This document shows, in pieces, positions 8,669-16,443 of a DNA stretch of 29,805 bases. Source of the DNA: DASZMJ01 sp035551935 (GTDB taxonomy: Bacteria > Planctomycetota > Planctomycetia > Isosphaerales > Isosphaeraceae). A program made the position numbers and the translations under genes. Within the stretch, counting starts at the first letter, position 1. Every line of letters begins with the position of its first letter. The stretch is taken from contig DASZMJ010000239.1 of NCBI GenBank assembly GCA_035551935.1, positions 1 to 29,805 on the forward strand, given 5' to 3'. The notes beneath the pieces are model-generated. The model was not told the origin of the DNA. It ran no database searches and saw only the letters and a program-made list of their open reading frames with translations.

Positions 8669-9814
8669 TCAGTCGGCGTGGTCGTCGGCGGCCTCGGTCG
8701 CGGTAAGCCCGCCGAGGCCCCGCGTCCGCCGCATCCAGGCGCTAGTCTGCCAGTTGTCCACAGGCGCCGTCTCCGGCAGCACTGGCGGCAGGTCCAGCAG
8801 GAAGTGCCGCGACAGGGCCGCGACGAACGGCTCGTACATGCCCCGCAGCTCGGCGAACTTCCGGTCCGCCGCCGCGCCCTCCCGCAGGGCCAGGCCCGCC
8901 GCGGCCAACTCAATTCGCAGCCGCCGGAGCCGGTCCGCGGGCAACCGATCCGGCTCGGCCACGGTCGGCGGCGCCCGGTAGACCTGCGCCAGGTCCACGA
9001 CCGCGTGGCGGGCCATCGCGAAGGTCAGCCCGGCCTGGTACGGGTCGGGCCCCTCCACCACCGCCAGCACCAGCGCCGACGTGTCGAGCGCCGCCGTCAG
9101 TGCCGCCAGCCACGACTGGTTATCGTGCTGCGAGCGGAAGTAGCTGAGCATCGGGAACGAGACGTGGCTCTCCAGGACCGCGGCGGCCCACCGCTCCCAA
9201 TCCTCCAGGAGCCGGTCCGTCGCCGCGAGCTTGCGGCCCCGGGCCAGCCGGATCAGCAACTGCGCCGCCGTCGGCGGCGAGCCGGCGCGGGCGTCGAGCA
9301 ACGTGATCGTCACCTCCCGGCCCGAGAACGCCTGGTAGAGGACCGGCAGGTAGCTGATGACCGCGGCGAGGAAGCCGAAGCCCAGGCCCGCCTCGGCGAT
9401 CGCCAGGGCGCGCCCCAGGGGGTCGGCCGGCGTCACGTCGCCATAGCCGAGCGTGAAGATGGTCGCCCCGCTGAGGTAGAAGTAGGTGCCCAATCCGGTC
9501 GCCCCGTCCGGCCCGTGGAGCCGCGAGCCGACCGCCCATTGCAGCAGGGCGAAGCCGGCGACCAGGCCGGCCGCCCACAGGCCGATGAGCCCGAGGACCG
9601 AGAGCGGCCCGAAGAGGCTGAGGAAGGTGTTGCGCCGCTTGCCCGGCCGCATGCGTCGCGCCACGGCGGCCCAGGGCGTCCAGGCGTAGACGTAGTAGAG
9701 CCGGGCGAAGCGGAGCTGCCGAGTGACGCGGCGGGGCAGCAGCACGGCCTCGAAGGCGTCCCAGAGGACCAGGAGGATCAGGGCCAGGCTCGCCGCGGCG
9801 ACCAGTGCCGACAT
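8669..9814 (-). CDS. Two-helix potassium channel family protein
   Basis: This is a 381-residue protein. There is a hydrophobic N-terminal helix (about residues 5-25), two further helices at about 67-92 and 135-160, and between them a pore loop with the filter TLGYGDVTP (about 121-129), which replaces the common TVGYG. This is the Ion_trans_2/Kch-type arrangement and implies a K+ channel in the cytoplasmic membrane. The cytoplasmic C-terminal 220 residues are helical, with no recognisable RCK/TrkA nucleotide motif. The start ATG at 9814 has AAGGAGG five bases upstream. It lies downstream of the amine oxidase on the same strand, with a 332-bp spacer, so co-transcription is possible but not shown. 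Confidence 0.88.
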   Translation of the reverse strand: MSALVAAASLALILLVLWDAFEAVLLPRRVTRQLRFARLYYVYAWTPWAAVARRMRPGKRRNTFLSLFGPLSVLGLIGLWAAGLVAGFALLQWAVGSRLHGPDGATGLGTYFYLSGATIFTLGYGDVTPADPLGRALAIAEAGLGFGFLAAVISYLPVLYQAFSGREVTITLLDARAGSPPTAAQLLIRLARGRKLAATDRLLEDWERWAAAVLESHVSFPMLSYFRSQHDNQSWLAALTAALDTSALVLAVVEGPDPYQAGLTFAMARHAVVDLAQVYRAPPTVAEPDRLPADRLRRLRIELAAAGLALREGAAADRKFAELRGMYEPFVAALSRHFLLDLPPVLPETAPVDNWQTSAWMRRTRGLGGLTATEAADDHAD

Positions 9815-9848
9815 GGGGCCTCCTTGCGCTCCTCGGCGGCGGTCGCGT

Positions 9849-10076
9849 TCACAGGAGCTCCGGCCATCGTTCGTCCGGTCCGTCGCCCGCGAGCAGCCCG
9901 GTCGGCAGGCCCGCGCCGATCGCCGGCGGGAGCGTGACGGGGCCGGCCGGTTGCGGCCCCTGCCAGGCCCGGAACGTGCGCCTGTCGTGCTGTTTCGGGT
10001 CGGTGTGCACGACGGGCCCACCCCCGCGCCCCGGCGATCCTCCCCGACTGTAGCCGGGCCCGGGGCGTCGGTCCAT
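9849..10076 (-). CDS. Doubtful small hypothetical protein
   Basis: This is a 75-residue reverse-strand frame in the 332-bp spacer between the amine oxidase and the channel. The N-terminal third is Gly/Arg/Pro-rich and could be noise. The rest (HTDPKQHDRRTFRAWQGPQ, then LPTGLLAGDGPDERWPELL) looks more protein-like. An internal GTG before HTDPKQHD is an alternative start. No clear ribosome site is seen. If this is not a gene, I see nothing else in the spacer. Confidence 0.3.
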   Translation of the reverse strand: MDRRPGPGYSRGGSPGRGGGPVVHTDPKQHDRRTFRAWQGPQPAGPVTLPPAIGAGLPTGLLAGDGPDERWPELL

Positions 10077-10146
10077 GGGCGACCCGGCGTCGGGCGGCGC
10101 GGGGCGCGGAGCGGCCGACCCGACGTCGAGGATTGCGGGCCCTCGA

Positions 10147-12108
10147 TCAGTGACAGCAACTCCCCCCGTGCCCCCGCTTCGTCGACGGCGGGACGTCGTT
10201 GGCGGGGTTGGCGGCGAAGAACCCCGCCGGCTTGAGCGTGAAGCCGATGTAGGCCGTCGGCATCACCGGATAATCCTCCGGTCGGGGGATGTGGGTGTGG
10301 CCGAACGTGTACCAGAGGACGACGTCGGTGTCCTCGATCGGGCGATCCTGCTCGGTCCAGCGGATCAGGCCGTCTCCGCCCCGGCTCTGGTTCGGGAAGT
10401 CCCCGGCCCCGAAGCGCTCGTCGGGGCGGTAGGGCGTCACCCAGACGTGGTGGTCGACGAACCGCGCCCGCTTGCGCCACCAGGCGTCTGGCGCGGCGAA
10501 GGGAAACGAGTTGTCGCCGGGCAGGAGCCTGTAGCCCACAGGCTCGCCCACGTGATTCTTGACGCCCGGATTGACCACCTTCCACGTCCGCGCCGTCTCG
10601 AGGTTGAGGTGCCCCCGCGCCTCTTTCTCGGACCTCAGCGGGGTCGCCCTGGCCTGGAAGGCGTTCGCAAAGGGGTTCTCCTCGCCGAGGGGATCGGGCA
10701 CCACGTCGACCCGGTGGACGGAGTTGGTGGTGCCGTCGAGGTCGAAGTCGAGTCGCATATTGAAGAAGTGCTGATGATTCGGCGCGTAGAGCTGCGGCGC
10801 GACGAGGCAGCCGTGCGGCGGCGTCTCCCCGGGCATGGCCGCGCCCAGCGAGAGGATGCCCGTGAGCTTGACCTCGAACTGGATGGTGCCGTCCTGGTAG
10901 AGGTACCAGAAGAAGCCGTACTCGTAGTTCTCGACCGTCGAGATCGAGGAGACGACCAGCCGCCGCGACCGGCGGACCTCCGGGGCGTCGGGGAGGCGCC
11001 GGTCGGTGTGCTTCCAGAGGATGCCGTAGTCCTCCTCGTGCATGCAGACGGCGTTCTTGATCGTCAGCGGCCCGCCCCGGCTGTCGCAGAGGTGGGCGTC
11101 GAAGTAGCGGATCAGGCCCAGGCAGTCGCAGCCCAGTTCCAGGCTGTTGGCGCACATGCCCATGCCGTACTCGCCGACGTCGAAGGCGTTCTTCCGCCGC
11201 TGCGTCGGCCCTGGGTCGCCGTAGGGGACGACCATCTCCGTGAGCGAGCCGCGATACAGGATCGAGCGGTCGCGGTCGCCGTCGCGATAGCGGAGGTGGT
11301 GCAGCGTCAGGCCCTCGCGGGCGTTGAACCCGATGACGAAACGCCAGTTCTGCCAGGCTACCTGGTTCCCCTCGACCTCGAAGCTCGGGCCGTCGGGCTG
11401 GACGATCTCCAGGGTCTTGATGTCCTCGCGGACGCGGGCGACGCGGCCCGCGGCGTAGTTCGCCTGGCCCGGCGGGAGCGGCCAGCGGCCGTAGTCCTCG
11501 ACCCGGACGACCTGCATCGTGTTCAGGTCGACGACGGGGCGTAGCCCTTCGATCGGGCGGACGTAGCCGTTGTCGGTCGGGTCGGCGCGGACGAAGCAGA
11601 GCGGCCGGGCCAGCCGGCGATGGCTGTCCTCCTCCGCCCCGTAGTTGCCGGCGCTCCAGATGTCGACCATGACGAGCGCGGTGTCCGCGATGCCGGTGTG
11701 CGCCTCGAGCGCCGCCCGGAATTCCTCGCTGGCCAGGACGGCCCGCTCGCACTCGACCTGCTCGTCGATCGTCATCGTCGGCTGCACGCCGGGGACGTGT
11801 TCCCAGGCCAGCAGCGCCCCGTCGGTCAGCGAGAGTGTCGCCTCGTAGCAGGCGTTCGTGGCGTTGTCGAAGAGGACGGCGAAGGCCTCGCGGGGCGGCG
11901 ACGGATCGCCATCCCAGCCGTGGACGAGGCCCTTCTCCGGCTCGCGCAGCGCGACCGAGACGAAGCGGGTGGTCGGCGTGACCTTGCCGGCCTCCCGGAG
12001 CAATTCGACCGACCGACTCACTTCTCGGGCGCTCAGCGGCTCCAGGGGGTGAAGGGCCGGGAGGACGGCCGCAGGCTTGGCGGGCGTGATGTGTAGGAGT
12101 TCGGACAT
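10147..12108 (-). CDS. Copper-containing primary-amine oxidase
   Basis: This is a 653-residue enzyme that oxidatively deaminates primary amines to aldehyde, ammonia and H2O2. The topaquinone precursor is Tyr395 in TVENYEYGFF (N-Y-E-Y motif). The gate tyrosine and catalytic base are Tyr296 and Asp298 in VVPYGDPG. The copper ligands are His445 and His447 (HQH) and His606 in FGHTHIPRPEDYPVMP. The length matches Arthrobacter-type soluble enzymes (about 640-690). No signal peptide is visible, so a cytoplasmic location is inferred. The C terminus is unusual, ending GHGGSCCH. ATG at 12108 has GGGAGGT four bases upstream. The physiological amine is unknown. Confidence 0.96.
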   Translation of the reverse strand: MSELLHITPAKPAAVLPALHPLEPLSAREVSRSVELLREAGKVTPTTRFVSVALREPEKGLVHGWDGDPSPPREAFAVLFDNATNACYEATLSLTDGALLAWEHVPGVQPTMTIDEQVECERAVLASEEFRAALEAHTGIADTALVMVDIWSAGNYGAEEDSHRRLARPLCFVRADPTDNGYVRPIEGLRPVVDLNTMQVVRVEDYGRWPLPPGQANYAAGRVARVREDIKTLEIVQPDGPSFEVEGNQVAWQNWRFVIGFNAREGLTLHHLRYRDGDRDRSILYRGSLTEMVVPYGDPGPTQRRKNAFDVGEYGMGMCANSLELGCDCLGLIRYFDAHLCDSRGGPLTIKNAVCMHEEDYGILWKHTDRRLPDAPEVRRSRRLVVSSISTVENYEYGFFWYLYQDGTIQFEVKLTGILSLGAAMPGETPPHGCLVAPQLYAPNHQHFFNMRLDFDLDGTTNSVHRVDVVPDPLGEENPFANAFQARATPLRSEKEARGHLNLETARTWKVVNPGVKNHVGEPVGYRLLPGDNSFPFAAPDAWWRKRARFVDHHVWVTPYRPDERFGAGDFPNQSRGGDGLIRWTEQDRPIEDTDVVLWYTFGHTHIPRPEDYPVMPTAYIGFTLKPAGFFAANPANDVPPSTKRGHGGSCCH

Positions 12109-12420
12109 GGGACCTCCCGTTGCGCGAGGGACGTGCAAGACCCTCCCCCCGCGCGAGGGGACGGGCTCTCCGGGAGAGGCGGAGGAATCGCCATCATAAC
12201 TCGAGCGATGCCGCCGGGGATGACCCTGTCGGCAGTTCCGGCGTCGGCCGCGGTGGCGCTCACGTCGGCGCGATCGGGTCCGGGGACCGGCCGAGGCGGG
12301 TGCGGCCGGTCGTTGTCGTCGATCCGCGCCGCCCCCGGCGGTTCGCTTGTGGCGCCGAGCAGGAGGCCCGGGTTGTGGCGCGGCGCCGCCAGATGTTGGG
12401 CACACTCGTCGTCAATCGAG
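12109..12420. other. Spacer between amine oxidase and tRNA
   Basis: No gene is seen in this stretch. It must contain the amine oxidase promoter. A small palindrome, CTCTCC-G-GGAGAG, lies near 12170. Frames here have no coding character. Confidence 0.5.
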
Positions 12421-12494
12421 TGGACGCTGCTGGACTCGAACCAGCGACCCCCACCGTGTGAAGATGGTGCTCTAACCAACTGAGCTAAGCGTCC
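12421..12494 (-). tRNA. tRNA-Val (anticodon CAC)
   Basis: Read on the reverse strand, this is a 74-base cloverleaf. The acceptor stem is GGACGCT/AGCGTCC with discriminator A, and the D-stem is GCTC/GAGC with AGTTGGTTA in the loop. The anticodon stem is CCATC/GGTGG with loop TTCACAC, giving anticodon CAC (codon GUG). The T-stem is GCTGG/CCAGC with loop TTCGAGT. The 3' CCA is not encoded. There is no tRNA neighbour. Confidence 0.95.
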
Positions 12495-12664
12495 GTGTCG
12501 CGATGCCTTGGCGTAGACCCTTGATCAAGAAGGATTTAGGCTCGGCGGCTGCCGCCGCGTGAGGATGGCGCCTGACCGCCGAGTCAGCCGCCCGGCTCGG
12601 GGATGGTTCAGGATAGCGTGCGGTCGAGGGTGTTGTCCAGCCCGCGGCCGGGCGGGGGAGAAGG

Positions 12665-13708
12665 TTAATCGAGGGAGACGCGGGCGACGGAGACGGCGCC
12701 GGGGCGTTCGGTGAGGGCGAAGGCGACGTGGCGGCCGTCGGCGGCGAACGCCGGCGCGATCGGCGCGCAACGGTCGGCCACGACGGCGACCGAGTCGGGG
12801 TCGATCGCGGGCCGATCGCCCGCGGTCCGGAAGCGGCCGAGGCAGCCGCGCCAGCGGCGCTCGCCGGGTGATCGGGCGAGGAAGGCCAGGGCGAGCGTCC
12901 CGTCGGCCAGGCGGCCGACGGCGGGGTAACGCTGCTCGTCCCGCGGGCGGACGTCCGCGGGGAGGAGGGGGCCGGCGGCCTCGATCTGGGTCGCGTCGGG
13001 CCCCAACGCCAGCCAGTGGAGGCGGGCCGGGGCGGGGCGGTGGGCGTCGGCCGACTCGGCCGGCCGCGCCAGGGCCACCAGGGCGTGGCCGCCGAGCGCG
13101 GCGTCGGCGCGCCAGCACGGGTCGGCCAGGACGACCGGCGCGGCCGGCTCGGTGCGCCAGGCGATCGGCACCGGCCGGCGGTCGTCCTCGCCCGCCTCGG
13201 GACGGCCGTCGAAGTTGAGCCGGTAGAGCTGGCCGTCGCCGGCCGCGAAGAGGACCCGGGCCGTGGTGTCCGGGAACCAGCAGGGCGCCCCGCTCGGCAG
13301 CACGCCGGTCGAGAGCCGGTCCAGCGGCTCGCCGCCCGGGAATCGGAAGCGAGCCAGGCCGGCGTCGCGGAGCGTCGAGTCGGTGGCCGTGCCGGCGACG
13401 GCCGTCCAGCGGCCCACGACCTGGAGCGATCCGCGCTCGTCGCGCCAAGGGGAGACCGCCCGCAACTCGAGGCGCTCGCCGGCCGGCATGGGCATCTCGA
13501 CGGCCCGCCCGGTGCCGAGGTCGAACAGCGGGCCCGAGGCCGGCATCGGCCGCGGTCGGGCCCCCTCGAGGTCGAGGAACGGCGCCGGCTCCAGCCGCCG
13601 GAACGACGGCTCGCGCGGGGCCAGCCGGCCCAGGCCGACGGCGGCGGCGCAGGCGCCGAGGCCGGTGAAGGCGATCAGTCGAAGGAGCGAGTTCAGCGAC
13701 AGTCTCAT
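12665..13708 (-). CDS. Hypothetical exported protein, probable lipoprotein
   Basis: This is a 347-residue protein. The N terminus MRLSLNSLLRLIAFTGLGAC has a basic start, a hydrophobic core and an L-G-A-C lipobox-like end at Cys20, which fits a lipoprotein or at least an exported protein. The remainder contains repeated short beta-type units (for example LYRLNFDGRPEAGEDDRRPV, YPAVGRLADGTLALAFLAR, PAFAADGRHVAFALTERPG) that suggest a TolB/WD40-like propeller. That fold is inferred from pattern alone. ATG at 13708 is chosen because the signal starts there; upstream codons of the same frame are Arg/Pro-rich and non-coding in character. The function is unknown. Confidence 0.7.
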   Translation of the reverse strand: MRLSLNSLLRLIAFTGLGACAAAVGLGRLAPREPSFRRLEPAPFLDLEGARPRPMPASGPLFDLGTGRAVEMPMPAGERLELRAVSPWRDERGSLQVVGRWTAVAGTATDSTLRDAGLARFRFPGGEPLDRLSTGVLPSGAPCWFPDTTARVLFAAGDGQLYRLNFDGRPEAGEDDRRPVPIAWRTEPAAPVVLADPCWRADAALGGHALVALARPAESADAHRPAPARLHWLALGPDATQIEAAGPLLPADVRPRDEQRYPAVGRLADGTLALAFLARSPGERRWRGCLGRFRTAGDRPAIDPDSVAVVADRCAPIAPAFAADGRHVAFALTERPGAVSVARVSLD

Positions 13709-14488
13709 CGTTCGTCGTCTCTCGCCACGAGGCCCCCGCGCTTCCCGCCGTGACCGGCGCGCGACCGGGGCGGCGAGGGCCCTCGGTCGGCCAATCGATC
13801 GGTCGGGGGATCCCGTTGCCGGGGGGTCGGCGAGTCGTTCCGGCCCGGGGGTTCCCGGGCCCTCGCCGCGGCAACGGCCGGCGCGAGGCGGGTCGTCGTG
13901 GTGGGTCTTCGGTCGGCCGGGCGGTCGTGAGGGACCTGCTCGGCTCGAGTCCAAGGGACACGGCGGGGTTCGTCGGCCGCGCCCAACGTCCTGGACGAGC
14001 GGCCGTCCGGGGGGAGACCCGGTCGGCTCGGCTCGCCGACCCACTCTCTCACAAATCCGGGGCCAAACGCTCGCCGAGTGGGCGGTACGCTAGGCTCGTC
14101 GCCCGTATTCTACGCATCCGTCAAGTTGCTTTGACGAGGTTTTTTTGTGATCCCGATGAGGATTCCGTCGAAAGCGGTATGGGGTCCGTGATTACGAGTC
14201 CGACACATCGAGAATGACCTCGGAGCGGTTGACCGTCGCCAATTCTGTGCGCACGGACTGCCTGATCCTTGGGATGCAATCGAGGGGGAGTCGACAATGT
14301 TTGGCGCGTCCGGTACGCCGGGAGGGGCAGATCATTCCGGTGAGCCCGAGGCGATCGCGCGAGGCGAGGCGCCGCCGAGGTGGATGCACGCCGGGACCGG
14401 AACCGGGTTTGACGGCGGCGACGACCTCGGCTAGCATCCGCCCGCCGGGGGGGCCGGAGGGGCCCTTCGAGGCGGAGGGAGTCGCCCC
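13709..14488. other. 780-bp spacer between divergent genes
   Basis: This stretch separates a reverse-strand lipoprotein gene from a forward methyltransferase gene. The forward frame covering 13750-14217 is Arg/Gly/Pro-rich and does not look coding. The right half (14090-14290) is less GC-rich and contains a hairpin with a T run at 14119-14146. The rest must hold two promoters, but no confident -35/-10 pair is seen. Confidence 0.5.
14119..14146 (+). terminator. Rho-independent terminator-like hairpin
   Basis: CGTCAA (14119-14124) pairs with TTGACG (14131-14136) across a GTTGCT loop. AGG and seven T residues follow (14140-14146). The polarity is forward, yet no forward gene lies upstream within the window's coding map, so it may end an unannotated RNA made from this spacer. 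Confidence 0.45.
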
Positions 14489-15265
14489 GTGCGAGCCGAG
14501 TATGCGCGTCGCTATCGGGAGCTCTGGCACGGCCACTGGTGGTGGCGCGCCCGGGCGGCCTGGCTGCTCGGCTGGGTCGATCGCCTCGCCGGCCAGGACG
14601 GCCGCCTCAGCATCCTCGACGTCGGCTGCGGCGACGGCCTCTTCTTCGACGACCTCGCCCGTTTCGGCGCCGTCGACGGCCTCGAGCCCGACGGCGCGCT
14701 CCTGGGCGACGATCGCTGGCGCGGTCGGATTACCGTCGCGCCGCTGGACGGTCGCTTCCGGCCCGAGGAGCCGTACGACCTGATCCTGATGCTCGACGTG
14801 ATCGAGCATATCGAGGACGACGCCGAGGCCCTCCACGCCGCCCGTGAGGCATTGCGGCCGGGCGGCCTCCTGCTCCTGACCGTGCCGGCGCTCGCCTGGC
14901 TCTGGAGCCGGCACGACGAGGCGAACGAGCACTGCCGCCGCTACGAGCCCCGCGGCCTCCGCGAGCGGCTGGAGGGGGCCGGGTTCGTCGTCGAGTCGCT
15001 CCGCTTCTTCTTCGCCTGGACCGTCGTCCCCTTGCTCCTCCGCCGCCTGCTCGCCCCCGCCGGCCGTGGTCGTGGGACGGCCGACTACGACGTCGCCATC
15101 CCCCCCACGCCGATCAACCGCGCGCTCGAGGCCCTCAGCCGCCTCGACCTCGCCCTCGGCCGCGTCGTCCCCTGGCCACTGGGCAGCTCGCTGATCGCGG
15201 TCGGGAGGGCCGGGGGGATTTCACCGCGGAGGACGCGGAGGGCGCAGAAAAGCAGGAGGAATTAA
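14489..15265 (+). CDS. Class I SAM-dependent methyltransferase
   Basis: This is a 258-residue protein. Motif I is ILDVGCGDGLFFDDLARFG (about residues 42-60), and the motif IV region is YDLILMLDVIEHIEDD. PGGLLLLTVPALAWLWSRHD follows, as in Methyltransf_23/11 enzymes, then a hydrophobic segment FFFAWTVVPLLLRRLL and IPPTPINRALEALSRLD. This C-terminal arrangement is common in methyltransferases found in cell-surface glycan clusters and may give membrane association. The start is GTG at 14489 with GGAGGGAG eight bases upstream. The last 17 residues (GGISPRRTRRAQKSRRN) and the stop are encoded by the palindromic element at 15213-15361, so the natural C terminus has been replaced or extended. It precedes the GT2 gene on the same strand. 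Confidence 0.88.
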   Translation: MRAEYARRYRELWHGHWWWRARAAWLLGWVDRLAGQDGRLSILDVGCGDGLFFDDLARFGAVDGLEPDGALLGDDRWRGRITVAPLDGRFRPEEPYDLILMLDVIEHIEDDAEALHAAREALRPGGLLLLTVPALAWLWSRHDEANEHCRRYEPRGLRERLEGAGFVVESLRFFFAWTVVPLLLRRLLAPAGRGRGTADYDVAIPPTPINRALEALSRLDLALGRVVPWPLGSSLIAVGRAGGISPRRTRRAQKSRRN

Positions 15266-15361
15266 TCATTAAATCCATATATTTTATGATTATAAATAAT
15301 AATTATTTATTATAATAGTATTGACTCTGCGATCTCAGCGTCCTCCGCGGTGAAGTCCCCC
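15213..15361. repeat. Palindromic element with AT-rich core
   Basis: The left arm (15213-15236) and right arm (15338-15361) are inverted copies matching at 23 of 24 positions and containing CACCGCGGAGGACGC. Weaker pairing continues inward through a CGCAGA motif. The core, about 15261-15325, is almost pure A/T and includes a 9-bp hairpin, ATAAATAAT-A-ATTATTTAT (15292-15310). The contrast with the surrounding GC-rich DNA is extreme. It looks like a small inserted palindromic element (MITE or REP-like). It overlaps the end of the methyltransferase gene and stops 15 bp before the GT2 start. Confidence 0.75.
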
Positions 15362-15376
15362 TCCAGGAGCCCCGCG

Positions 15377-16420
15377 ATGCCGACGAGCGAAGAGCCGAGC
15401 CCGGGGCGTCGCCGCGCCGACCGAGATCGGCGAGCGGGGGTGGAGCTGTCGGTGGTGGTGCCCTTGCAGGACGAGGAGGGGGTGCTGCCCGAGCTGGCGC
15501 GGCGGCTGGCGCGGGCGATCGACGGGCTGGGGGTCGCGGCGGAGGTGATCCTCGTCGACGACGGCTCGGCCGACGGGACGCTCGCGGCGATCGCGCGGCT
15601 GCACGAGGAGGACGGCCGGTTCAAGGGGCTCGCCCTGTCGCGGAACTTCGGCCACCAGGCGGCGATCACGGCGGGCCTGGCGCACGCGAAGGGCGACTCG
15701 GTCGTCGTCATGGACGGCGACCTCCAGGACCCGCCCGAGGCGATCGCGACGTTGTGGGAGAAGCTGCGCGAGGGGTTCGACGTGGTCTACGCCGTCCGCG
15801 CCAGCCGGCCCGAGCCGGGTTGGAAGCGGCTGTCGTACCGGGCCTTCTACCGCCTCCTGGGGCGGTCGTCGGCCGTCCCGATCCCGCGCGACGCGGGGGA
15901 CTTCGGGATCATGTCGCGGCGGGTGGTCGACCACCTCGCGGCGATCCCCGAGCGGCGGCGGTTCGTCCGCGGCCTGCGGGCCTGGGTCGGGTTCCGCCAA
16001 TGCGGGCTGCCGATCGACCGCGCCCCGCGGCGGTCGGGGCGGCCGAAGTACACGGCGACGAAGCTCGTGACGCTGGCGCTCGACGGCCTCATCGGCTTCA
16101 GCGAGGCCCCGCTCCGATGGGCCGGGCTGCTCGGCCTGGGCGCGGGCGCCGGGGGCGTCGTCGCGTTGCTCGCGGCGACCGCCCGGGCCGTCCTCGGCGC
16201 GGTCGTGCCGGAGTGGGGTTGGGTCGGGGCGCTGGCGCTGGTTTTCGCGGGCGCGCAGTTGCTCGCCTTGGCCATCCTCGGCGAATATGTCTCCCGGATC
16301 GCGCAGGAGGTCGGCGGGCGGCCGCCGTACATCGTCCGCGAGCGGATCGGCCTGGGGGCCGACCGCGGGGCCCGCCGGGGCCGGGCGCGATCGCGCGAGA
16401 AAATGTACGAATTCTTCTGA
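15377..16420 (+). CDS. GT2 glycosyltransferase, GtrB/DPM1-like, membrane-anchored
   Basis: This is a 347-residue protein with an N-terminal GT-A domain: LSVVVPLQDEEGVLPELARR, VILVDDGSADGT (about 58-68), LALSRNFGHQAAITAGLAHA, and the metal-binding region VVMDGDLQDPP (about 110-120). Two membrane helices follow (about 245-270 and 280-305), then EYVSRIAQEVGGRPPYIVRE, the usual tail of polyprenyl-phosphate glucosyl/mannosyl transferases. The role inferred is transfer of a sugar from a nucleotide donor to undecaprenyl phosphate at the inner membrane, which could feed GT-C enzymes such as the YfhO and GT87 proteins encoded here. ATG at 15377 has AGGAG upstream. An earlier in-frame ATG at 15350 lies in the repeat arm and is unlikely. 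Confidence 0.9.
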   Translation: MPTSEEPSPGRRRADRDRRAGVELSVVVPLQDEEGVLPELARRLARAIDGLGVAAEVILVDDGSADGTLAAIARLHEEDGRFKGLALSRNFGHQAAITAGLAHAKGDSVVVMDGDLQDPPEAIATLWEKLREGFDVVYAVRASRPEPGWKRLSYRAFYRLLGRSSAVPIPRDAGDFGIMSRRVVDHLAAIPERRRFVRGLRAWVGFRQCGLPIDRAPRRSGRPKYTATKLVTLALDGLIGFSEAPLRWAGLLGLGAGAGGVVALLAATARAVLGAVVPEWGWVGALALVFAGAQLLALAILGEYVSRIAQEVGGRPPYIVRERIGLGADRGARRGRARSREKMYEFF

Positions 16421-16443
16421 GAATCCCCCATCTTCAGCTCGCC

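Noticed and set aside
13750..14217. 155-residue forward frame in the long spacer
   Set aside because: Composition is Arg/Gly-rich for most of its length, there is no good ribosome site, and it runs through the terminator-like hairpin.
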